From positions 49,391 to 113,390 of the forward strand of contig NZ_JAKGSD010000003.1 of assembly GCF_021654135.1 (NCBI RefSeq): a stretch of DNA of 64,000 nt, written 5' to 3'. Below the pieces are notes generated by a model. That model was not told the origin of the DNA, ran no database searches, and was given only the letters and a program-made list of their open reading frames with translations. This document shows, one piece after another, positions 48,588 to 55,657 of the stretch. Every line of letters begins with the position of its first letter. The stretch's first letter is position 1. Made by a program: the position numbers and the translations under genes. Source of the stretch: Amycolatopsis tucumanensis (GTDB lineage Bacteria; Actinomycetota; Actinomycetes; Mycobacteriales; Pseudonocardiaceae).

Positions 48588-49097
48588 ATGACCCAAACCA
48601 CCGAGAAGACCCGGCGGATCCCCGCCGCGGGAGCCGTCGGCTTCACCGCCTCGCCGGCGCTGGCCCGCGACCTCCAGCTGGTGCTGGCCGACCTCGTCGA
48701 ACTGCACCTGCAGGCCAAGCAGGCGCACTGGAACGTGGTCGGCCCCGGCTTCCGCAGCCTGCACCTGGAGCTGGACGACATCACCGCGGCGGCGCGGGAA
48801 GCGAGCGATCTGGTGGCCGAACGGCTGCGCGCCCTGCACGGCGTGCCGGACGGCCGGTCCGGCACGGTGGCCGCCACCACGACGCTGGCGGCCTTCCCCG
48901 GGGGCGAGCGGTCCACCGCGGAGGTGATCGAGGCGATCACGAACCGGCTGCACGGCGTCGCGTCGACGATCCGTGTGGTGCGGGGTTCGGTCGACGCCGA
49001 GGACCCGGTCACCACCGACCTGCTGCACAGCGTCGTGGAAACGCTGGAGAAGCACGCGTGGATGCTCGGCGCGGCGGGGCGGGAACCGCGGCGCTGA
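48588..49097 (+). CDS. dps: Dps family DNA-binding ferritin-like protein
   Basis: A 169-residue Dps protein, which forms a 12-subunit shell that stores iron using peroxide and protects DNA. The ferroxidase-site residues lie in HLQAKQAHWNVVGPGFRSLH (about 42-61) and ELDDITAAAREASDLVAERL after it, arranged across the dimer interface as usual. N-terminal tail with basic residues (TTEKTRR) may touch DNA. GGAGGT seven bases before the ATG. Adjacent to a two-component cluster and to a shared palindrome. Confidence 0.93.
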   Translation: MTQTTEKTRRIPAAGAVGFTASPALARDLQLVLADLVELHLQAKQAHWNVVGPGFRSLHLELDDITAAAREASDLVAERLRALHGVPDGRSGTVAATTTLAAFPGGERSTAEVIEAITNRLHGVASTIRVVRGSVDAEDPVTTDLLHSVVETLEKHAWMLGAAGREPRR

Positions 49098-49122
49098 CCG
49101 GAATCCGTTATATGCTCGGCAA

Positions 49123-49779
49123 GTGAGGACGGACATCACGGTCGTCGTGGGCGAGGACCAGGCGCTGGTGCGCGAAGGCATCGTGCGGATGCTCGAACGC
49201 GCGGGCTGCACGGTCCTCGCCGCGGTCGGCACGGCCACCGAGCTCGTGCACGAAGCCCGGCGGCACAAGCCGGACGTGGTGATCACCGACATCCGCATGC
49301 CGCCGCAGTTCGACGAGGCCGGCCTGCGCGCCGCGATCGAGATCCGCGCGAGCGAACCGGGCATCGGCGTGATCGTGTTGTCGCAGTTCCTCGACGACAC
49401 CTACGCCATCGACCTGGTCGGTGATCGCGCCGAGGGCGTCGGCTACCTGCTCAAGGAGAAGGTGGCCAGCCCCGAGCTGCTCGTCGATGCGGTCCGCCGG
49501 GTCGCCGACGGCGGCTCGGCCCTCGACCCGGACGTGATCGCCCGCCTGGTGGGCCGCAAACGGGTCGACAGCCCGCTGGACGGCCTCACCCAGCGCGAAC
49601 GCGAGGTGCTCGCGCTGATGGCCGAAGGCCACTCGAACTCCGGGATCGCCGCCAAACTCGTCGTCACCGTGCCCGCGGTCGAGCGGCACGTCACCGGGAT
49701 CTTCAGCAAACTGGGCCTGACCGACGCCGCCTCCGGGCACCGCCGCGTGCTCGCCGTGCTCAGGTACCTGGGGCAGTGA
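49123..49779 (+). CDS. NarL/LuxR family response regulator
   Basis: A 218-residue response regulator: receiver domain (phospho-acceptor Asp56 in VITDIRMPP, Lys near 108 in LLKEKV) and GerE HTH (about 150-210: LTQREREVLALMAEGHSNSG, VTVPAVERHVTGIF). GTG start without Shine-Dalgarno; TATGCT at 49111-49116 is six bases upstream, so the message is probably leaderless. Its stop overlaps the convergent receiver gene by 20 bp. It is the most likely binder of the TGGGGAAAACCCCA palindromes, and the PAS-kinase downstream its likely partner. Confidence 0.9.
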   Translation: MRTDITVVVGEDQALVREGIVRMLERAGCTVLAAVGTATELVHEARRHKPDVVITDIRMPPQFDEAGLRAAIEIRASEPGIGVIVLSQFLDDTYAIDLVGDRAEGVGYLLKEKVASPELLVDAVRRVADGGSALDPDVIARLVGRKRVDSPLDGLTQREREVLALMAEGHSNSGIAAKLVVTVPAVERHVTGIFSKLGLTDAASGHRRVLAVLRYLGQ

Positions 49780-50125
49780 ACAGCGCGGCCAGGTCGGTTC
49801 CGACCAGCTGGTCCTTGGGCACGAACGCCCGCACCCCGGCGCCGGTGAGGGTCTGCTCCGGGTAGCCGTGGTGGTCGGTGGAGGTCAGGACCACCGCGGG
49901 CGGCTCGGGTTCCCGGTGGATCTCCCGCGCGAGGGTGAGGCCGTCGGTGTCGGGCAGGTTCACGTCCAGCAGCACGCCGCCGGGGCGGTGCGCGCGGATC
50001 GCGGCCATGGCCTCGCTGCCGTCGGCGGCGGCGTCGACCACCTCGAACCCGCGCACGGCCAGCAGACGGCCGGCGACGCGGCGGAAGGCCGCGTCGTCGT
50101 CGACCACCAGCACCGTGAATCCCAT
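49760..50125 (-). CDS. Stand-alone receiver-domain response regulator
   Basis: A 121-residue CheY-like receiver without an output domain: acid pocket VVDDDAAF, phospho-acceptor Asp54 in LLDVNLPDTDG, Thr/Ser in VLTSTD and Lys104 in VPKDQL. ATG at 50125. The gene lies 35 bp downstream of the second TGGGGAAAACCCCA copy. A single-domain receiver may act as a phosphate sink or protein partner for the neighbouring kinase. Confidence 0.88.
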   Translation of the reverse strand: MGFTVLVVDDDAAFRRVAGRLLAVRGFEVVDAAADGSEAMAAIRAHRPGGVLLDVNLPDTDGLTLAREIHREPEPPAVVLTSTDHHGYPEQTLTGAGVRAFVPKDQLVGTDLAALFTAPGT

Positions 50126-50160
50126 ACCGCAAGCCTCGTCCGCCACGGCTTCACACGCAA

Positions 50161-50174
50161 TGGGGAAAACCCCA
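50161..50174. promoter_or_regulatory. Second copy of the TGGGGAAAACCCCA palindrome
   Basis: TGGGGAAAACCCCA, 35 bp before the start of the stand-alone receiver gene. The same 14 bp forms the centre of the palindrome at 48452-48477. It sits where an operator or activator site of the receiver's promoter would be. Confidence 0.75.
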
Positions 50175-50266
50175 CGATCATGGAACCGGGATCCGGGCAC
50201 CGGGCGGTACGCTGCCGGTCCAGCACGTGCCCTGACGCTGATCTCCAGCGCCTCGGCGACGAAGAA

Positions 50267-50590
50267 TCAGATGTGGGCCTCGACCGCCGCGGGCAGACCG
50301 CGCCCGGCCAGCACGGCGGGACGCAGGTCCGCGACCAGGTCGCGGAGTTCGGCGATCGCCGTGCGCGCCTGTTCCACGGCTTCGTCGATGAGTTCCGCTT
50401 GACCCGGCGGCTCGCACTCGCTGGTCAGCTCCAGTGCGATGAGGACGTTGACCAGCCGGGCCTGCACGCGCTCGCGCAGCTCACCGGCCAGCCGCAGGCG
50501 AGAGTCGGCGATCCGGCGCTGTGCCGCGCGATCCGGCACCCGTGGTCGTGCTGCTCCACTGTGGACTGCGGTCGTCTCCGTCAGCTGCAT
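50267..50590 (-). pseudogene. Truncated histidine kinase remnant lacking the phospho-acceptor histidine
   Basis: A 107-residue stretch resembling the HisKA_3 dimerisation domain of the adjacent kinase: AQRRIADSRLRLAGELRER, ARLVNVLIALEL, IDEAVEQARTAIAELRDLVA. Where the full kinase has DLHDG, this has ELRER, so the histidine is lost. The frame stops at 50267 just where an ATPase domain should begin; upstream of the stop in another frame FFVAEALEISVRA resembles the N-box start. A decayed paralogue is the simplest view, although a stable short protein that interferes with dimerisation cannot be excluded. Confidence 0.65.
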
Positions 50591-50657
50591 GTCCCAAGCC
50601 TCCGCCGTGGCGGGGCGGCCGGGTAGCGGGCGAGTCCTATCAGCTCATAACCGCTGC

Positions 50658-51713
50658 TTATGTCCCGCCGGTGAGCGGGATGGTGGCCCGCAGCGAGGTG
50701 CCGCTCCCCGGCGGCGAGGACAGGGCGAAGTCGCCGTCCAGCGCCGTGACGCGGTCGGCGAGCCCGATCAGGCCGCTGCCCGTGCCGTCGAGGTTCGCGC
50801 CGCCCGCGCCGTCGTCGCTGACGTCGAGGATCAGCGTCGCTCCGTCGCAGCGCAGGTCGACCGTGATCCCGGTGGCGCCGGCGTGCTTGACCGCGTTGGT
50901 GATCGCCTCGGACACCACGAAGTAGGCGTTGACCTCGATCGTCGGCGGCAGCCGCCGGGGGAGGTTGCCGGTGATCACCACCGGCAGCGGGGTGCGCGCC
51001 GCGAGCGCCTCGACCGCGGGCAGCAGCCCGCGCGAGGTCAGGATCGCGGGGTGGATGCCGGCGACGAGGTCCCGCAGGTCGTCGATGGCGGCCTGCGCCT
51101 GGCCGACCGCTTCGTCGACCAGTTCGCCGACACCGGGCGGCAGCTCCTCCCGCGCCAGCTGGAGTCCGATGAGGAGGGCCACGAGCCGTTGCTGCACACC
51201 GTCGTGCAGGTCGCGCGCCATCTGGCGGCGCACCTCGGTCGTGGTTTCCACGATCCGCCGCTGCGCCGCCCTGGACTCCACCGCGCGCACCTGCGCCGCG
51301 TCGCGTTCCCGGATCATCCGCTCGGTCGCGTGCCGCTCGGTGAGGTCGGTGAAGGCGTAGACCAGGCCGGGCCCGTCGTCCAGTCGCAGCGGCGCCGACC
51401 ACCACGCGATCGGGAACATCGACCCGTCCCGCCGCACGAACCAGTCGTTGTCGCCGTGCGCGGTCTCGCCGGTCAGCCGGGGCCGCAGCATCGGGCACTC
51501 CGCCGCCGGGTACGGCTCGCCCGTCACGCGCTTGTAGTGCACCGTTTCGTGGCTCGGCCGGCCGCGCAGCTCCGACACGTCGTCGTAGCCGAGCGCGTCC
51601 AGCGCGGCCTGGTTGGCGAACATGATCAGGCCCTCGGCGTCCACCACCCAGACCGGTTGCGGCACGCTGTCGAGGATCAGCGGCAGCAGCGCGTCAACCG
51701 ACCTCATGGCCAC
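50658..51713 (-). CDS. PAS-domain sensor histidine kinase (NarL-type)
   Basis: A 351-residue cytoplasmic sensor kinase. PAS domain at about 10-125 (VPQPVWVVDAEGLIMFANQA, WFVRRDGSMFPIAWW), HisKA_3 domain with phospho-acceptor His170 in ARDLHDGVQQRL, and HATPase_c with YFVVSEAITNAVKHAG, DVSDDGAGG and GSGLIGLADRV. No membrane segments, so it senses an internal signal; no heme or flavin motif is visible. Start GTG 51713 or ATG 51707; either overlaps the preceding XRE gene's stop, so translation is coupled. Confidence 0.9.
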   Translation of the reverse strand: MAMRSVDALLPLILDSVPQPVWVVDAEGLIMFANQAALDALGYDDVSELRGRPSHETVHYKRVTGEPYPAAECPMLRPRLTGETAHGDNDWFVRRDGSMFPIAWWSAPLRLDDGPGLVYAFTDLTERHATERMIRERDAAQVRAVESRAAQRRIVETTTEVRRQMARDLHDGVQQRLVALLIGLQLAREELPPGVGELVDEAVGQAQAAIDDLRDLVAGIHPAILTSRGLLPAVEALAARTPLPVVITGNLPRRLPPTIEVNAYFVVSEAITNAVKHAGATGITVDLRCDGATLILDVSDDGAGGANLDGTGSGLIGLADRVTALDGDFALSSPPGSGTSLRATIPLTGGT

Positions 51714-52548
51714 GCCCGCGTGCCCGGTCGCCGTCGGCGGTCTCGGTGGTCCGCAGCGAGCCCAGCAGCGCGAGCCGCTCCTCGGTCGCGCTGCCCGGCT
51801 GCGCCTGGAAGACCTTGAGCTGCTGGCCGGGCGCGCTGTTCACGGTGAACGAGTGGTAGCTCAGGTCCAGCTCGCCCACCTGCGGGTGCCGGATCCGCAT
51901 CGGCTCGTGCTTCTTCTCGCGCACGTCGTGCCGGGACCACAGCCGCACGAACTCCGGGCTCTTCACCGTCAGCTCGCCGACCAGGTCGGTCAGCCGCTGG
52001 TCGTCCGGGTCCTCACCGGCTGCCACCCGCAGCGCCGCGACACCCTTGGCGGCCACCGAGTCCCAGTCGCGGTAGAACTCGCGCGCCGCCGGGTCGAGGA
52101 AGCAGAAGCGGCCGAGGTTCGGCTCCGGCCCGGCCGGCGCGTACAGCGCCTGGCCGAGCGGGTTCGCGGCGAGCACGTCCAGCAACGGGCCCACGACCAT
52201 GGCCGGGGAGTGCGTCCAGGTGTCCATCAGCCGGCGCAGATCCGGGTCCACCTGGCGGAAGCGGCGCCGCCGCGGCCGGGGCCGCGCGAGCCGGTACAGG
52301 TGCTCCACCGCCTCCTGGTCCAGGCCCAGCACCGCGGCCAGCGACTGCAGGACGTGGTCGGACGGGTTGCGCTCGCGGCCCTGTTCGAGCCGGGCCAGGT
52401 AGTCCGTGCTGATCCCGGCCAGCGTCGCCACCTCCTCGCGGCGCAGGCCACCGCGGCGGCGACCCGAGTCGGCGAGACCGAGATCGGCCGGGGTGACCAC
52501 GTTGCGGCGAGCCCTGATGAACTGGCCGAGCCGGTTGTCGTCCTCCAC
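51694..52548 (-). CDS. XRE family regulator with MmyB-like ligand domain
   Basis: A 284-residue regulator: HTH_31/XRE domain at about 5-85 (GGLRREEVATLAGISTDYLA, RLEQGRERNPSDHVL) and a C-terminal MmyB-like domain (about 105-265) with RLMDTWTHSPAMVVG and LWSRHDVREKKHEPMRIRHP. GTG start at 52548. Such regulators commonly face a gene they repress through a palindrome; here a perfect 21-bp palindrome (52581-52601) lies between it and the DUF1345 gene. It overlaps the kinase gene by about 20 bp downstream. Confidence 0.92.
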   Translation of the reverse strand: MEDDNRLGQFIRARRNVVTPADLGLADSGRRRGGLRREEVATLAGISTDYLARLEQGRERNPSDHVLQSLAAVLGLDQEAVEHLYRLARPRPRRRRFRQVDPDLRRLMDTWTHSPAMVVGPLLDVLAANPLGQALYAPAGPEPNLGRFCFLDPAAREFYRDWDSVAAKGVAALRVAAGEDPDDQRLTDLVGELTVKSPEFVRLWSRHDVREKKHEPMRIRHPQVGELDLSYHSFTVNSAPGQQLKVFQAQPGSATEERLALLGSLRTTETADGDRARGRGHEVG

Positions 52549-52580
52549 GGATCGAGGGTAAGCGCACCGGGCCCGCGGGC

Positions 52581-52601
52581 GGTAGGAGTGGCACTCCTAC
52601 C
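52581..52601. promoter_or_regulatory. Perfect 21-bp palindrome, likely XRE operator
   Basis: Arms GGTAGGAGTG (52581-52590) and CACTCCTACC (52592-52601) around one G, in the gap between the divergent XRE and DUF1345 genes. It is 13 bp upstream of TACCCT (52614-52619), a possible -10 of the leaderless DUF1345 gene, so a bound repressor would cover the -35. Confidence 0.85.
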
Positions 52602-52628
52602 CAGCGCGTCGATTACCCTCCCGCTCTC

Positions 52629-53228
52629 GTGCTGAAGAAGGCCTCGTTCGCGGTGTCGCGCCTCATCGAGTTCGCGTTGCTCGCCCTCGGCGTGCTCGTG
52701 TTCGTGTTCGACGACCCGGTGTTCGTGATGTGGTGGGACCTGCTGGCGGCCGTGTACCTGGGCGTCCGGATCCGGCGCGTGGCGCGCAAGTCCGCGGGTC
52801 CGGACTGGCGGCGCAGCCTGCTCGGCGGGCGTGGCGGCCTGTTCTTCACGGTGTTCACCAGCGTGGTCGGCATCACCTGCGGCCTGACCATCGTGCTGGG
52901 CACCGGCGACGACCTGATCGCCAGGGTGTTCGGCGTGCCCGCCGTGCTGCTCGCCTGGGCGATCCTCCACTTCGGATACGCCGAGCGGTACGCGCACGCC
53001 TACTACCGGGCGCTGCCGGAACGGCAGTTCGCCTTCCCGGACACCGAGACACCCCTGTTCGCCGACTTCGCGTACTTCGCGTTCACCGTGGGCACCACGT
53101 TCGCGGTGTCCGACGTCGAAACCCGTACGACGGCGGCGCGGTCGCGGGTACTCTCGCACGGGGTGCTGAGTTTCCTCTACAACACCGCGACGCTCGGAGT
53201 CGCGATCGGCGTGATCACCGGGAGTTGA
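52629..53228 (+). CDS. DUF1345 family membrane protein
   Basis: A 199-residue membrane protein of the DUF1345 family with five hydrophobic segments; the conserved block DFAYFAFTVGTTFAVSDVE near 140-158 is clear, with HGVLSFLYNTATLGVAIG at the end. Function unknown. GTG start without Shine-Dalgarno, nine bases after TACCCT, so probably leaderless. Under the palindrome and so probably under the XRE regulator. The AraC-type gene follows one base after its stop. Confidence 0.88.
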   Translation: MLKKASFAVSRLIEFALLALGVLVFVFDDPVFVMWWDLLAAVYLGVRIRRVARKSAGPDWRRSLLGGRGGLFFTVFTSVVGITCGLTIVLGTGDDLIARVFGVPAVLLAWAILHFGYAERYAHAYYRALPERQFAFPDTETPLFADFAYFAFTVGTTFAVSDVETRTTAARSRVLSHGVLSFLYNTATLGVAIGVITGS

Positions 53229-53229
53229 C

Positions 53230-54102
53230 GTGTTCGGCGCACTGGCCTTCGACCTGGATTCGGTCGCCAACCTGCGGTTGTGCAGCTGGCGGGACAACGG
53301 CTGGCGCTCTCTGCTGATCCGGTCCTACGCCAACGACCCGGTCGCCGAGGAGGTCCTGCTGCCTGCCACCGCCGAGCAGACCCTCGTGCTGATCACCTCG
53401 GGCACCAAGACCATCGAGTCGAGGGCGGGCGCGCGCTGGCACAGCGCCGAATACGGGCCCGGCCGGATCGGGCTGACCGCGCCGCACCAGGAGGCGCACC
53501 TGCGCTGGCGCGGCGCGCCCACGACGAGCATCAACGTCTACCTGCCGGCCGGACTGCTCGAACGGACCGCCGCCGAGCTCTTCGGACGTGGCGCGTCGCG
53601 GGTGAGCCGGCCGGACGCACTCGCCGCCGACGATCCGGTGCTCGCGGCCGTGCTCACCGGGCTCGGCGACGCCGCGCTCGCCGGGGCGGACGAGCTGTAC
53701 GCGGAGACGGCGGCCGCGTTCATCGCCGCGCACCTGCTCACCCGGCACGCCTCGGCCCCGGAACCGGCTCCGGTGCGCGCCGAGGACATCCGGGTGCGGC
53801 AGGCCGTCTCGTTCATCCAGGACAACCACCACCTGCCGCTGACGCTCGCCGAGATGGCGGCCGCGGTGGAGTTGAGCCCGTTCCACTTCCTGCGGGTCTT
53901 CAAGGCCGCGACCGGTACCACCCCGTACCGGTTCTTGAACACGGTCCGGATCGACCGCGCACGGCGGTACCTCGGGCGGACCGACCTGCCGGTCAGTGAC
54001 ATCGCGCACCTGTGCGGGTTCACTTCGCCGTCCCGGCTGGCGATCGCGTTCCGGCGGGAGACCGGGGTGTCGCCCACCGCGTTCCGGGACCAGCAGCAAT
54101 AA
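53230..54102 (+). CDS. AraC family transcriptional regulator
   Basis: A 290-residue regulator with a C-terminal AraC domain of two HTHs (about 195-290): LTLAEMAAAVELSPFHFLRV, FKAATGTTPYRFLNTVRI and IAHLCGFTSPSRLAIAFRRE. The N-terminal 180 residues resemble a cupin-like sensor. GTG start one base after the DUF1345 stop, so coupled. Position before the molybdenum hydroxylase operon makes control of that operon likely. Confidence 0.9.
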   Translation: MFGALAFDLDSVANLRLCSWRDNGWRSLLIRSYANDPVAEEVLLPATAEQTLVLITSGTKTIESRAGARWHSAEYGPGRIGLTAPHQEAHLRWRGAPTTSINVYLPAGLLERTAAELFGRGASRVSRPDALAADDPVLAAVLTGLGDAALAGADELYAETAAAFIAAHLLTRHASAPEPAPVRAEDIRVRQAVSFIQDNHHLPLTLAEMAAAVELSPFHFLRVFKAATGTTPYRFLNTVRIDRARRYLGRTDLPVSDIAHLCGFTSPSRLAIAFRRETGVSPTAFRDQQQ

Positions 54103-54165
54103 ACGTCCTGCCGCGCAGCAAGTAGGGGAAGGCGCGCGCCCGCCGGGGAACTTAGCGTGGCGGGC

Positions 54166-54654
54166 ATGGCCACTAACGACCCGACGGTGGAGCTGTCCTG
54201 CGTCCTCAACGGACAGTCCGTCCGCCTCCAGGTGGATCCCCGTGAATCGCTCCTCGACGTGCTGCGCGAGCGGCTCGTCCGCACCGGCACGAAGAAGGGC
54301 TGCGACCAGGGCCACTGCGGCGCGTGCACGGTGCACGTCGACGGCCGCCGGGTGGTGTCGTGCCTGACCCCGGCCGTCCAGGTCGCGGGGCAGGAGGTGA
54401 CGACCATCGAGGGCGTCGCCGGACCGGACGGCGGGCTGCACCCGCTGCAGCAGGCCTTCATCGACCACGACGCCCTGCAGTGCGGCTACTGCACGCCCGG
54501 CCAGATCATGTCCGGCCTGGCCTGCATCGCCGAGGGCCACGCCGGCGACGACGACCAGATCCGCGAGTACCTCAGCGGCAACATCTGCCGCTGCGGCGCC
54601 TACGCCGGCATCGTCGCCGCGGTCCGCGAGGCCGCCGCGCGGAACGGGGCGTGA
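54166..54654 (+). CDS. Molybdenum hydroxylase, 2Fe-2S subunit
   Basis: A 162-residue iron-sulfur subunit of a xanthine-dehydrogenase-family enzyme. Plant-type cluster [13 protein letters not shown] with a later VVSCLTP, and the second cluster domain [16 protein letters not shown] and [12 protein letters not shown]; all eight cysteines are present. Similar to PaoA (without its Tat leader). ATG at 54166 is preferred to a GTG at 54157: TAGCGT at 54153-54158 fits a -10 whose start falls at the ATG, giving a leaderless message. It passes electrons to the FAD subunit. Confidence 0.92.
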   Translation: MATNDPTVELSCVLNGQSVRLQVDPRESLLDVLRERLVRTGTKKGCDQGHCGACTVHVDGRRVVSCLTPAVQVAGQEVTTIEGVAGPDGGLHPLQQAFIDHDALQCGYCTPGQIMSGLACIAEGHAGDDDQIREYLSGNICRCGAYAGIVAAVREAAARNGA

Positions 54655-54658
54655 CGTC

Positions 54659-55657
54659 GTGCGAGCCTTCAGCTACCTCGTGCCGGATAGCGTGGACGCC
54701 GCCGTCGACGCGCTGCGGTCGGCGCAGCCGGGCACGAAGATCCTCGCCGGCGGCACCACCCTCTACGACCTGATGAAGCTGGGCATCGAGGCGCCGCTCG
54801 CGGTCGTCGACGTGCACCGCCTGCCCGGTTTCGACGCCGTCGGTACCGGACCGGACGAGCTGTCCTTCGGCGCGGGCGCCCGGATGGCCGACGTCGCCGA
54901 CCACCCCGTGATCCGCGCGGACTACCCGGCGCTGTCGGAGTCGCTGTGGCGCGCGGCGTCGCAGCAGCTGCGCAACATGGCCACGGTGGGTGGCAACCTG
55001 TTGCAGCGCACCCGCTGCGCCTACTTCCGCGGCGGCCCGGACTTCCCGTGCAACAAGCGGAACCCGGGCAGCGGCTGCGCCGCCATCGGCGGCCACGACC
55101 GCGCGCACGCCTTGCTCGGCGGTTCGGAGTCGTGCATCGCGACCTACCCCGGCGACTGGGCGATCGCGCTGCTCGCGTTCGACGCCGTCGTGGACGTGCT
55201 CGGCCCGGGTGGCGAGCGCCAGGTGCCGCTCGCCGACCTGCACCTCGAACCGGGCGACGACCCCACCCGCGAGCACACGCTCGCCGCGGACGAGCTGATC
55301 GTGCGCATCCGCGTGCCGGTGAGCGCGGCCGGCCGCGGGTCGACCTACCACAAGATCCGGGACCGGGAGTCCTACGCGTTCGCGCTCGCCTCGGCCGCCG
55401 TCGCGGTGACCCTCGACGGAGACGTGGTGGGGGAGTGCCGCATCGCCCTGGGCGGCGTCGCCACGCGGCCGTGGCGAGCGGCCGAGGCCGAGTCGTTCCT
55501 GTCCGGCCGGGCGCTGACACCCGAGAACGCCCGCCGGGCCGGGGAGATCGCCTTCGAGGGCGCCCGCCCCGGCACCTACAACGGGTTCCGAGTAGAACTG
55601 GGCATCCGCACGGTCGCTGACGCGGTGCGCATTGCCGGAGAGCGAGCCAGCAGATGA
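54659..55657 (+). CDS. Molybdenum hydroxylase, FAD-binding subunit
   Basis: A 332-residue FAD_binding_5-type subunit. Flavin motifs ILAGGTTLYDLMK near 30-42 and TVGGNLLQRTRC near 110. A cysteine-rich insert, TRCAYFRGG then CNKRNPGSGCAA, matches the extra loop of E. coli PaoB that carries a [4Fe-4S] cluster. C-terminal CO_deh_flav_C domain with ALGGVATRPWRA. GTG start at 54659, four bases after the first subunit's stop. Passes electrons to an acceptor such as ferredoxin or oxygen. Confidence 0.92.
   Translation: MRAFSYLVPDSVDAAVDALRSAQPGTKILAGGTTLYDLMKLGIEAPLAVVDVHRLPGFDAVGTGPDELSFGAGARMADVADHPVIRADYPALSESLWRAASQQLRNMATVGGNLLQRTRCAYFRGGPDFPCNKRNPGSGCAAIGGHDRAHALLGGSESCIATYPGDWAIALLAFDAVVDVLGPGGERQVPLADLHLEPGDDPTREHTLAADELIVRIRVPVSAAGRGSTYHKIRDRESYAFALASAAVAVTLDGDVVGECRIALGGVATRPWRAAEAESFLSGRALTPENARRAGEIAFEGARPGTYNGFRVELGIRTVADAVRIAGERASR

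Noticed and set aside
50646..50662. Inverted repeat CATAA-N7-TTATG at the end of the kinase gene
   Set aside because: Noted as a possible site for the kinase-remnant promoter, but the arms are only five bases and it overlaps the kinase stop region.
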